This document shows, piece after piece, positions 53,107-60,571 of a stretch of 64,000 nucleotides of DNA. Where the stretch lies: positions 124,001 to 188,000 of the forward strand of contig NZ_BMJM01000004.1 of the NCBI RefSeq assembly GCF_014643455.1, written 5' to 3'. Source of the stretch: Sandarakinorhabdus glacialis (GTDB lineage: Bacteria > Pseudomonadota > Alphaproteobacteria > Sphingomonadales > Sphingomonadaceae). A program made the translations under genes and the position numbers. Under the pieces are notes generated by a model. The model was not told the DNA's origin. It saw nothing but the letters and a program-made list of their open reading frames with translations, and did not search any database. Every line of letters begins with the position of its first letter. Within the stretch, counting starts at the first letter, position 1.

Positions 53107-53736
53107 ATGGACATTCGCATCTCGGGCCACCAGGTCGATACTGGCGCTGCCTTTTCCGCCCATGTCCGTGAACGGCTGGGCGCGATGATCGAGAAATATT
53201 TCCCGCGCGCCGTATCGGCGCATGTCACGCTGGGCGTGGCGCCTTATGGCCAGTTTTCGTGCGACATCGTCATGCACGTCATGGCGGACATCATCCTGAA
53301 GGGCGGCAACCGCGGCGAGACCGCGCACCTCGCCTTTGACGGTGCCGCCGAGCGGATCGACAAGCAGTTGCGCCGGTACATGCGCCGGTTGAAGGACCGC
53401 CATGGCCCGGGTGCCGACCGGGCGGCCGAGCGGGCGGTGAATGCTGTGCTCGACAATGCCGACTACAAGGTTTTTGCAGCGCCCGAGGATGCCGAGGCGG
53501 CCAACGACGATGCCGGCGACCATCCGCTGGTGATTGCCGAGACGCGGGTCGATATTCCCGAGACCAGCGTCGGCGATGCGGTGATGATGCTCGACCTGCG
53601 CAATACCAACGCGCTGCTGTTCGTCAATTCGATGAGCGGCGACCATAATATGGTCTATCGCCGCGAAGATGGCAGCATCGGCTGGGTCGAGCCCCGGAAA
53701 GCGGCGGCCAGTCAGGCCGTGGGATCTGCAGCATGA
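53107..53736 (+). CDS. hpf: Ribosome hibernation promoting factor, long form
   Basis: The 209-residue protein has the N-terminal HPF/YfiA domain (MDIRISGHQVDTGAAFSAHVRERLGAM) and a long C-terminal dimerisation domain (AVMMLDLRNTNALLFVNSMSGDHNMVYRREDGSIGWVEP), so it should form 100S ribosome dimers in slow growth. It lies 13 bases before ptsN, as in many proteobacteria, though rpoN, the usual third partner, is not in the window. Confidence 0.94.
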   Translation: MDIRISGHQVDTGAAFSAHVRERLGAMIEKYFPRAVSAHVTLGVAPYGQFSCDIVMHVMADIILKGGNRGETAHLAFDGAAERIDKQLRRYMRRLKDRHGPGADRAAERAVNAVLDNADYKVFAAPEDAEAANDDAGDHPLVIAETRVDIPETSVGDAVMMLDLRNTNALLFVNSMSGDHNMVYRREDGSIGWVEPRKAAASQAVGSAA

Positions 53737-53749
53737 GTGGCCGGAATAA

Positions 53750-54232
53750 ATGAACAACCTGACCGGCTTCGCCGACCTTGTCGGTGACACGTCGATAATG
53801 CTGGGGCTGGTCGTTGCCGACAAGGCAGGACTGTTGCAGGCGCTTGCCGAAAAGGCAGCGTCGGCGACGGGCCTGCCGGTGACGACGATCCTCGAACGGG
53901 TGCGCGAGCGCGAGACGCTGGGCGCGACCGGGTTCGGGCAGGGCGCGGCGATCCCGCATGCGCGGCTGGCCGGGCTGGAGGCGGTGACGGCGGTGGTGGC
54001 GCGGCTGGTGCGCGGGGTCGAGTATGGGGCGATCGATGGCGAGGCGGTCGATGTGGCGGTGCTGCTGGTGTCGCCCGAGGATGCGGGCGCCGACCATCTG
54101 AAGGCGTTGGCGCGGGTCAGCCGGGCGCTGCGAGATCATGACGTGCTGGGGGCGATCCGCGATGCCGAGGATGTCGCCGGGTTGCGGCGTGCCATCGGTC
54201 CGGACGCGACGCCGGGGCAACGCGCGGCTTGA
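53750..54232 (+). CDS. ptsN: PTS IIA-like nitrogen-regulatory protein (EIIA-Ntr)
   Basis: The 160-residue protein is EIIA-Ntr, the last phosphoacceptor of the nitrogen phosphotransferase system that signals nitrogen and potassium status. The phosphorylated histidine is H70 in GAAIPHARLAG. It overlaps DUF1491 by four bases. Confidence 0.93.
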   Translation: MNNLTGFADLVGDTSIMLGLVVADKAGLLQALAEKAASATGLPVTTILERVRERETLGATGFGQGAAIPHARLAGLEAVTAVVARLVRGVEYGAIDGEAVDVAVLLVSPEDAGADHLKALARVSRALRDHDVLGAIRDAEDVAGLRRAIGPDATPGQRAA

Positions 54233-54576
54233 CGACTCGCTTGACAACTCCGCGGCTGGCGAGCGGCGTCAAGGTGTCGGCACTGTTGCGGCGGGTAAGC
54301 AGTGCCGGGGGTTTCGGGACGGTGCTGGCGCGCGGAGATGCAACGGCGGGGAGCATCGCGATCGTGACCCGCGAGGCGGGTGTCGACACGCTGTTGTCGG
54401 CAATGTTCGACATGAACAGCAAGTCGGGCGGCTATGAATGGGTGCCGGTGGCGGCGGCCGAGGCGATTCCGGGCTGGATCGAACGGGCGCGGCGAAACGA
54501 TCCCGACCTTTGGGTAATCGAACTGGATATCGCGGACGCCGCACGGTTCGTCGCCGAAACATTAGGCAATGATTGA
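54229..54576 (+). CDS. DUF1491 family protein
   Basis: The 115-residue protein matches DUF1491, a family found almost only in alphaproteobacteria. The AIVTREAGVDTLLSAMF and DPDLWVIELDIADAARFVAETLG blocks are typical. The function is unknown. The TTG start overlaps the ptsN stop (TTGA), so it is the last gene of hpf-ptsN-DUF1491. Confidence 0.85.
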   Translation: MTTRLTTPRLASGVKVSALLRRVSSAGGFGTVLARGDATAGSIAIVTREAGVDTLLSAMFDMNSKSGGYEWVPVAAAEAIPGWIERARRNDPDLWVIELDIADAARFVAETLGND

Positions 54577-54614
54577 CGCGGGACGCCGAGATACGCTTGG
54601 GAAGGGCATTGGTT

Positions 54615-54638
54615 GCACAGCCCTTGGGCGGGCTGTGC
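54615..54638. terminator. Hairpin after DUF1491
   Basis: GCACAGCCC and GGGCTGTGC form a nine-base stem with a six-base loop, 39 bases after the DUF1491 stop. No T run follows, so it may end transcription with Rho or only protect the transcript. Confidence 0.5.
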
Positions 54639-54762
54639 GAAGTTGACCGAAGCGGACCGGACCGGGCTTCAGCCCAGCCAGGGATGACGAAACTGCCGAC
54701 GTATTTTGGGCAGCATCATCCGGAAGCGGACCCGGATATGGCCGTGCTCGATTGTGCATTGA

Positions 54763-55482
54763 ATGTCGTTTGTTTTTCCTGTGATCGGCGCCGCGACGAA
54801 ACGCCTGATCATGCTTGTTGCCGGCAGTGCATTGCTTCTTGCCGCCGGACAGGTGCCACCGGCCAATAACGATGCCGAAGCGCGCCAGACGATTTCCGAT
54901 GACATCCTGGCACCGATGACCATCGCCGAAGTGACCGCCGCCAACGCCGCTCTTGCTGCCACGACCCCCGCCGACATCGCCGCCGCTGCTCGCGCCAATA
55001 TCGTTGCCGCCAGCATCCCTGCCGATCTCGCGCCTGCCGATCTCGCAGTTGCCGACACGTCCGACCTCGACCGTCCCGCCAAGCTGGTGACGTTGATCGC
55101 ATCGATGAGTGCCGATGAAGTTTCCCAGGACAGCGACATGCGCTGCCTCGCCACCGCGGTGTATTTTGAATCCCGCGGCGAGCCGCTCGAAGGCCAGCTC
55201 GCGGTTGCCCAGGCGATCATCAACCGCCTCGAATCGGGCCGTTATCCGACGACGGCGTGCGGTGTGATCAACCAGCCGCGCCAGTTCAGTTATGACCGGA
55301 CCCGTTCGCCTCGGGCGGGCAGCGACTGGAAGACGGCGCAAGCCATTGCCAAAATCGCCATGCAGGACCTTTGGCGCGACGTGGCGCCGCGCGCGATGTC
55401 GTTTCATGCGACTTATGTCAGCCCCAATTGGCGCGGCAAGACGCGCGTTGCACAGATCGGCCGTCACGTCTTTTATCGGTAA
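54763..55482 (+). CDS. Cell wall hydrolase, SleB family
   Basis: The 239-residue protein has an N-terminal membrane or signal segment, an alanine-rich linker, and a C-terminal SleB (Hydrolase_2) domain with the catalytic glutamate in CLATAVYFESRGEPLEGQLAVAQ and the typical QFSYDRTR segment. It should cut peptidoglycan in the periplasm. In alphaproteobacteria such proteins serve in wall remodelling and not spore germination. Confidence 0.88.
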   Translation: MSFVFPVIGAATKRLIMLVAGSALLLAAGQVPPANNDAEARQTISDDILAPMTIAEVTAANAALAATTPADIAAAARANIVAASIPADLAPADLAVADTSDLDRPAKLVTLIASMSADEVSQDSDMRCLATAVYFESRGEPLEGQLAVAQAIINRLESGRYPTTACGVINQPRQFSYDRTRSPRAGSDWKTAQAIAKIAMQDLWRDVAPRAMSFHATYVSPNWRGKTRVAQIGRHVFYR

Positions 55483-55503
55483 ACCTGCCTGGCAGGGGTT
55501 GAT

Positions 55504-55518
55504 GTTCACAGTCTGTTC
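55504..55518 (+). promoter_or_regulatory. LexA (SOS) box of mmcB
   Basis: GTTC-ACAGTCT-GTTC is an exact match to the alphaproteobacterial LexA operator and starts 32 bases before the mmcB ATG. It lies between a TTGATG -35 (55,499-55,504) and a GATAAT -10 (55,521-55,526), a 16-base spacer, so LexA would block RNA polymerase. Confidence 0.9.
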
Positions 55519-55535
55519 CGGATAATGTCGGCGGC

Positions 55536-56024
55536 ATGAGCGATCGTGCCGACGAAATTGTGTCCGGACCGCTGATTTCATCCGATGTGCTGCGCGGAGT
55601 TTGCCGGCTGCTGGTGCGAGCCGGGGTGATGCCGCTGGCCGAAGTGCCGCTGGGCTGTGGCCGGCGGGCCGATATCGTCGGGATCGATACGCAGGGGCGG
55701 CTGACGCTGGTCGAGATCAAGGTCAGCCTGGCCGACCTGCGCGGTGACCGGAAATGGCCCGAATATCTAGATTATTGCGACCGGTTTTTTTGGGCGGTGC
55801 CGGCGGGGTTTCCGCTCGGGCTGTTCGAGACGGTGGATTTTGCGCCGGAACGGACGGGGCTGCTGGTGGCGGATCGCTATGATGCCGAGGAACTGCGGCC
55901 GGCGCCGTGGGTGCTGCTGGGTGCGGCGCGGCGGAAGGTGGAGACGCTGCGGTTTGCGCGGCGGGCGGCGGGGCGGATGATGGGGTTGCTCGATCCGGAG
56001 GGGGTGCGGACTTTCGAGGAATAG
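55536..56024 (+). CDS. mmcB: MmcB family DNA repair protein
   Basis: The 162-residue protein matches MmcB, a protein needed for tolerance to mitomycin C and other DNA damage in Caulobacter, and related to restriction-endonuclease-like folds (PLGCGRRADIVGIDTQGRLTLVEIKVSLADLRGDRKWPEY). The D...EIK motif typical of that fold is present. The promoter carries a LexA box, as expected for an SOS gene. Confidence 0.9.
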   Translation: MSDRADEIVSGPLISSDVLRGVCRLLVRAGVMPLAEVPLGCGRRADIVGIDTQGRLTLVEIKVSLADLRGDRKWPEYLDYCDRFFWAVPAGFPLGLFETVDFAPERTGLLVADRYDAEELRPAPWVLLGAARRKVETLRFARRAAGRMMGLLDPEGVRTFEE

Positions 56025-56029
56025 GGTCT

Positions 56030-56118
56030 TCGGCGGCTGGGGCCTTGGCCCCAGACCCGATATTGTTGGAGTGGGTGCGCGAAGAAGCTGGATCCCGGGT
56101 CAAGCCCGGGATGACAGT
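56030..56118. repeat. Adjacent family C and family A intergenic repeats
   Basis: A copy of family C (CTTCGGCGGCTGGGGCCTTG then GCCCCAGACC, 56,030-56,060) is followed by a copy of family A (GGATCCCGGGTCAAGCCCGG then GATGACAG, 56,081-56,118). They fill the gap between the convergent mmcB and response regulator genes. Confidence 0.72.
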
Positions 56119-56141
56119 TGATTTCGCCTGAGGCCGTTTCT

Positions 56142-56714
56142 TTATCTGGGTGATCGCTTGGCGAGAATGCGTTGCAGGGTGCGCCGGTGCATCTTGAGGC
56201 GGCGGGCGGTTTCGGAGACGTTGCGGTCGCAGAGCTCGTAGATGCGCTGGATATGTTCCCAGCGGACGCGGTCGGCGGACATGGGTTCGGGAGGAGCTTC
56301 GGGGCGGGCGCCGGCTTCGGCGGAGAGGGCGCGGACGATGTCCTCGGGGTCGGCGGGCTTGGCGAGATAATCGACGGCGCCGGCTTTTACCGCGGCGACG
56401 GCGGTGGCGAGGTTGCCGTAGCCGGTGAGCATGACGATGCGGACGTCGGGCGACATGGCGCGAAGCTCGGCGACGAGATCGAGGCCGTTGCCATCTTCGA
56501 GGCGCATGTCGACGACGGCGTGGCCGGGTTTCATGCGAGCGGCTTCGACACGGGCCTCGGCGAGGCTGCCGACCGCAGTGACGGCGAAACCCTTGCGATT
56601 TAGCATGATCTGCAAGCGCTGGCGGAAGGGCGCGTCGTCGTCGACGAGGAGCAACGGCATCGGTACGGCTTCGAGGGCAGCTTCGGTGGGCGGGTTCTGG
56701 GTGGCGGTGGCCAT
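56142..56714 (-). CDS. RegA/ActR/PrrA-type response regulator
   Basis: The 190-residue protein has a receiver domain with the phosphorylation site D69 (AVVDMRLEDGNGLDLV) and an acidic pocket at D25-D27, and a Fis-type helix-turn-helix at the end (NVSETARRLKMHRRTLQRILAKRSPR). RegA-type regulators control photosynthesis, respiration and carbon metabolism genes by redox state. The frame is open to 56,825, but the ATG at 56,714 follows the RegB stop by four bases. Confidence 0.92.
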   Translation of the reverse strand: MATATQNPPTEAALEAVPMPLLLVDDDAPFRQRLQIMLNRKGFAVTAVGSLAEARVEAARMKPGHAVVDMRLEDGNGLDLVAELRAMSPDVRIVMLTGYGNLATAVAAVKAGAVDYLAKPADPEDIVRALSAEAGARPEAPPEPMSADRVRWEHIQRIYELCDRNVSETARRLKMHRRTLQRILAKRSPR

Positions 56715-56718
56715 GATG

Positions 56719-57993
56719 TTATTCCTCTTCCTGTGCCTCGATGTGCGAACGTGGCCAGCGGATATCGACCTGGGCGCCGCCGATGGGGCGATTGCGGAAG
56801 GCGAGGCGCCCGCCGGTTCGTTCAATCAGCGTGACGGCAATGAAGATGCCCAGACCTGTGCCGCCAGCACCTGAATGCGAAGGTCCGAGGTCGGGTTCCC
56901 CCAGGTGTGGAAGAACATCGGCCGGAAAGCCGGCGCCATCGTCGAGAATCGTGATGCAGACGTCGCCGACAGTCGCGGTGGCGCGGAGTTCAACCTCCGA
57001 ACCAGCGTGGCGAACGGCGTTGGAGACGATGTTCTGCAGGCCGTGGAGAAGCTCGGGCGAGCGGCGGACAAGGGGTTGCGGCGAGGCGGCGGTGACGCGG
57101 ATGGGGACGCGCGACGGGGCAACGTTATGGGCGACTTCATGGAGGAGAATGTCGAGGCCGAGGTTGGCGAAGGGGTCTTCGGCTTCGGCGCGGCGGGCGA
57201 TGCGGACGAGGATGGCGCGGCTGCGGGCGGCTTCGGATTCCAGGAGGCGGATGTCGTCGCCGAATTCGGGATCGTCGCCGAGCTGATCGTAGAGGCTGCG
57301 GGCGATGAGGGTGATGGTGCCGAGCGGCCCGCCCAGTTCGTGTGCGGCGGCGGCGGCGAGGCTGCCCAGCGCCGACATCTTGGCTTCGCGGGTGAGTGCG
57401 GCTTCGGTGGCGATGAGGGCCTGGGCGCGGTCGCGGCCTTCGGCGGAGACCAGCCAGAGGTAGATGCCGAGAAAGCCCACCGCGAGCGCCAGGGCGACGG
57501 CGACGCCGAACAGATAGATGATGGGAAAATCGGGAGGCGGGCCGTCCCAGGGCAGCGGCCGGGCCCAGAGCCAGAGCACGACGATCACGGTGCCGGCGAG
57601 CGCGCCGAGAAAGGCCATGGCGCGGGCGCGCAGCAGCGTCGCGGCGATGGTGACCGGCACGATGAGCAGGACGGAGAAGGGGTTGGCAAGGCCGCCGGTA
57701 AGGAACAGCAGGACGCCGGCCTGGACGAGATCGAAGGCGAGGTGGAGGGCGAGGTCGCGGCCGTTGAGGCGGGCGTTGCGGCCGTAGAGCGTCATCAGGC
57801 CGATGTTGAGGACGGCGGAGGCGGCAACGGCAGCGATGAGCGAGGGCCAGAGCAGGGGGTAGTCGAGATAGAGGCCGACGAAGAGCAGCGTGACGAACTG
57901 CCCGGTGATGGCGATCCAGCGCAGATTGGCCAGCGTGCGGACACGAACGCCGGGGCGGTCGAACGCGGCAGCAGCGATCGAGGGACGTTCCAT
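56719..57993 (-). CDS. RegB/ActS/PrrB-type sensor histidine kinase
   Basis: The 424-residue kinase has six membrane segments in the first 180 residues, the quinone-sensing motif GGLANPF (100-106), the H box AAAAHELGGP with H219, and ATPase motifs NIVSNAVRHA and DDGAGFP with GGTGLGIFI. The redox-active cysteine that follows the H box by about 40 residues in RegB is a serine here (RSRAIL, S258), and the only cysteine of the whole protein is in GDVCITIL. It is co-transcribed with the RegA-type gene. Confidence 0.9.
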   Translation of the reverse strand: MERPSIAAAAFDRPGVRVRTLANLRWIAITGQFVTLLFVGLYLDYPLLWPSLIAAVAASAVLNIGLMTLYGRNARLNGRDLALHLAFDLVQAGVLLFLTGGLANPFSVLLIVPVTIAATLLRARAMAFLGALAGTVIVVLWLWARPLPWDGPPPDFPIIYLFGVAVALALAVGFLGIYLWLVSAEGRDRAQALIATEAALTREAKMSALGSLAAAAAHELGGPLGTITLIARSLYDQLGDDPEFGDDIRLLESEAARSRAILVRIARRAEAEDPFANLGLDILLHEVAHNVAPSRVPIRVTAASPQPLVRRSPELLHGLQNIVSNAVRHAGSEVELRATATVGDVCITILDDGAGFPADVLPHLGEPDLGPSHSGAGGTGLGIFIAVTLIERTGGRLAFRNRPIGGAQVDIRWPRSHIEAQEEE

Positions 57994-58060
57994 GTGGGTT
58001 ATCTAGGCGATGCGCTGCGCTGCGGCCATGCGGCATAGAGGGCGGGGCAATGGCTGGTCC

Positions 58061-58102
58061 GCAGAGAAGCAGCTGGGTCCCGGGTCAAGCCCGGGATGAC
58101 AG
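58061..58102. repeat. Intergenic palindromic repeat, family A
   Basis: This copy reads GCAGAGAAGCAGCTG, then GGTCCCGGGTCAAGCCCGGG and ATGACAGG. It is identical in its core to the copy at 41,841. It lies between the kinase and the ankyrin gene. Confidence 0.75.
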
Positions 58103-58117
58103 GATACGAAGTTAATT

Positions 58118-58726
58118 TTATAACGATGGGCCCTGCATCTGGCGGGGCTTGCGGACGGGAATGTCCTTGAACAGCTTGGCGATCTGGGTGGCGCGGGGGT
58201 CGTTTTCGGCAAGCGCGCGCGCCGAGGCGCCGCTGTTGTCGGTAAGGTCGGCACTGGCGCCAGCGTCGAGGAGCAGCTTGACCATGTTGCCGTCGCGGTT
58301 CTGGACGGCTTTCTGGAGGGCGGTTTCGCCGAGGCGGTTCTGGGCGTCGACCTGGGCCTTCACCTTGACGAAGACGTCGGCACCTTCGGACCAGCGGGAC
58401 TGGGCGGCAAGCAGGAGCGGCGTGTTGCCTTCGCGGTCGCGGGCATCGCGGTTGGCGCCTTCCTGGAGCAGGAAGCCGACCCAGGCCAGGTCGGAGCGGC
58501 GGGTGGCGATATGGAGCGCGGTTTCGCCGGTATCGCTGTCGCGGGTGTTGATGAGATTGCCGGGTTTCTTGAGGATTTCCTGGGCTTTGGCGCCGTCCTT
58601 TTCCTTGACCGCCTTGAGGAAATTATAGCTGTCCGAAAATTGTGCCGCCGCGGGGGAAGCGGCGCCGATCAATGCGGTCAGGACCGCCATTTGCGCCATC
58701 CTGAAGCTCTTCATTATCCACCGCAT
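58118..58726 (-). CDS. Exported ankyrin-repeat protein
   Basis: The 202-residue protein has a signal peptide (ending near AAAQ) followed by four to five ankyrin repeats (DSDTGETALHIATRRSDLAWVGFLLQEGA, DREGNTPLLLAA, NRLGETALQKAVQNRDGNMVKLLLDAGA) in the periplasm or at the surface. Ankyrin repeats bind other proteins; the partner is unknown. Three starts are possible (TTG 58,732, ATG 58,726, ATG 58,714); 58,726 was taken, but the choice is not firm. Confidence 0.82.
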   Translation of the reverse strand: MRWIMKSFRMAQMAVLTALIGAASPAAAQFSDSYNFLKAVKEKDGAKAQEILKKPGNLINTRDSDTGETALHIATRRSDLAWVGFLLQEGANRDARDREGNTPLLLAAQSRWSEGADVFVKVKAQVDAQNRLGETALQKAVQNRDGNMVKLLLDAGASADLTDNSGASARALAENDPRATQIAKLFKDIPVRKPRQMQGPSL

Positions 58727-58789
58727 CGACAAAAACCCTACTCCACCCTATCTCGGGACGATGACATTGCATAAGCCGGGCAACCTTCG

Positions 58790-59389
58790 ATGAACAGTCG
58801 CAGACTGTGGCTGGCGATCGGCGCGGTGGTGCTGCTTGCCGGGCTGCTCGGCTGGATGCGCTTTACCGCGGCGCCCGACGGCAATCTGACCGGATCGAGC
58901 CTGGGCGGGTCGTTTTCGTTGGTGGACCAGGATGGCAAGACGGTGACCGAGGCGGATTTCGCCGGCAAATATCGCTTGATGTACTTCGGCTATACATTCT
59001 GTCCGGATATCTGCCCGACCGACGTAGCGCTGATCGCCAAGGGATTGAAGGCGTTCGAGGTCGCCCAGCCGGCACGGGCGGCGGACGTGCAGCCGATTTT
59101 CGTGACCGTCGATCCGGAGCGTGACGACCCCAAGGCGCTGAAGGCGTTTGTCGGGGCGTTTCATCCGCGGCTGATCGGGCTGGGCGGGATACCGGCGCAG
59201 GTCGATGCGGCGCGCAAGACTTTCGGTATCTATGCCAGGAAGGTCGAGACGGGTGATCCGAAGAATTATCTCGTCGATCATTTTGCGGTGATCTATCTGT
59301 TCGGACGGCAGGGTGAGCCGATTGCGTTCCTGCCGCACGGTGCGACTGCCGACGAGGTTGCGGTGATGCTGGAAACCTATGTCCGGTAA
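58790..59389 (+). CDS. SCO family copper chaperone
   Basis: The 199-residue protein has one N-terminal membrane anchor and a periplasmic thioredoxin-like domain with the copper-binding FCPDICP (C71, C75) and the distal histidine in LVDHFAVIYL. It should deliver copper to cytochrome c oxidase. It starts the run SCO-YcgN-YgjP-lipid kinase; the next gene starts 11 bases before its stop. Confidence 0.92.
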   Translation: MNSRRLWLAIGAVVLLAGLLGWMRFTAAPDGNLTGSSLGGSFSLVDQDGKTVTEADFAGKYRLMYFGYTFCPDICPTDVALIAKGLKAFEVAQPARAADVQPIFVTVDPERDDPKALKAFVGAFHPRLIGLGGIPAQVDAARKTFGIYARKVETGDPKNYLVDHFAVIYLFGRQGEPIAFLPHGATADEVAVMLETYVR

Positions 59390-59849
59390 CTCCCTGCCCA
59401 CGCCGGAACGCCTACCCGAGCGGCCGTTCTGGGAAACCGTGCCGCTGAACCGGATGAGCCGGACGCAGTGGGAAAGCCTGTGCGATGGCTGCGGCAAATG
59501 CTGCGTCCACAAGCTTGAGGACGACGAGACCGGCAAGATCTATCCGACCAATGTGGCGTGCCGATTGCTCAACACGGCGACGGCGCTGTGCAAGGATTAC
59601 CCCAACCGCAAGGCGCATGTGCCCGAGTGCGTGCGGCTGACGCCGGCCAAGCTCGACACGATCGACTGGCTGCCGGCGTCCTGCGGTTATATGCGGGTGC
59701 ATCGCGGGCAGGGGTTGGCCGATTGGCATCCGTTGGTCTCGGGCGATCCGGACTCGGTGCACAAGGCGGGGATCTCGGTGCGCTACAAGACGGTCAGCGA
59801 GGACATGGCCGGCGACCTCGAGAACCATATCATCGAGGGTGAGCTCTGA
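59379..59849 (+). CDS. YcgN family cysteine cluster protein
   Basis: The 156-residue protein belongs to the YcgN/YkgJ group with a cysteine-rich centre (LCDGCGKCC near residue 35, then further cysteines in NVACRLLNTATALCKDYP and VPECVRL and the PASCGY motif), probably binding iron-sulfur clusters or zinc. The function is unknown. Its start overlaps the SCO stop. Confidence 0.88.
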   Translation: MSGNSLPTPERLPERPFWETVPLNRMSRTQWESLCDGCGKCCVHKLEDDETGKIYPTNVACRLLNTATALCKDYPNRKAHVPECVRLTPAKLDTIDWLPASCGYMRVHRGQGLADWHPLVSGDPDSVHKAGISVRYKTVSEDMAGDLENHIIEGEL

Positions 59850-59869
59850 ACATCTTCCGCCGGGCCGAG

Positions 59870-60571
59870 TTGCCGGCGGAATTGACCGTGGCGGGGCGCG
59901 TGTTGCCGGTGATTGCCGAGCGGCGGCGCGGCGCGCGGGGAATAAGGTTGCGGGCAGACAGCGTACAGGGGGCGGTGCGGATCAGCCTGCCGGCGCGCGG
60001 CGGTGTCGCGGAGGCGCTGACCCTACTCGATCGGCACCGGGACTGGCTGGCGGCACAGGTGGCGGCGTGGCCGCGGGCGCTGCCGTTTGTGCCGGGAGCG
60101 ATCATTCCGTTCAACGGCGCCGACCTGCATATCGATTGGCAGGCGTCGCATTCGCGCACGCCGTTGGTCGATGGCGACACGCTGCATATCGGCGGGCCGC
60201 GGGCGATGTTGCCTGGGCGGGTGCTGCGCTGGCTGCGGGCGACGGCGCTGATCGATGTCACCGTGGGTACGCACGAGATCGCGGCGCTGGTCGGACGGCC
60301 GGTGACGCAGGTGCGCATCGGCGATCCGCGCGCCCGGTGGGGAAGCTGTGCTTCGGGCGGGCGCATCGCCTATAGCTGGCGGCTGATCCTGGCGCCGCCG
60401 GAAATCCGCCGCAACGTCGTGGCGCACGAGGTGGCGCATCTGGTCCATGCCAACCACGGTCCCGACTTTCATGCGTTACTGGCGAGCCTCGATCCCAATG
60501 GTCGGGATTGCAAGCGCTGGCTGGCGCGGCATGGGGCCGGGCTGCACTGGGTTGGACGGGAGACGGCATGA
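59870..60571 (+). CDS. YgjP-like zinc metallopeptidase domain protein
   Basis: The 233-residue protein has the YgjP/SprT-like zinc motif HEVAHLVHANHG and the conserved RWGSCASGGRIAYSWRLILAPPEIRRNVVAHEVAH block near residue 160. The first in-frame standard start is TTG at 59,870; a CTG at 59,846 overlapping the YcgN stop (CTGA) would add eight residues and is a real alternative. The end overlaps the lipid kinase start in ATGA. The substrate is unknown. Confidence 0.85.
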   Translation: MPAELTVAGRVLPVIAERRRGARGIRLRADSVQGAVRISLPARGGVAEALTLLDRHRDWLAAQVAAWPRALPFVPGAIIPFNGADLHIDWQASHSRTPLVDGDTLHIGGPRAMLPGRVLRWLRATALIDVTVGTHEIAALVGRPVTQVRIGDPRARWGSCASGGRIAYSWRLILAPPEIRRNVVAHEVAHLVHANHGPDFHALLASLDPNGRDCKRWLARHGAGLHWVGRETA

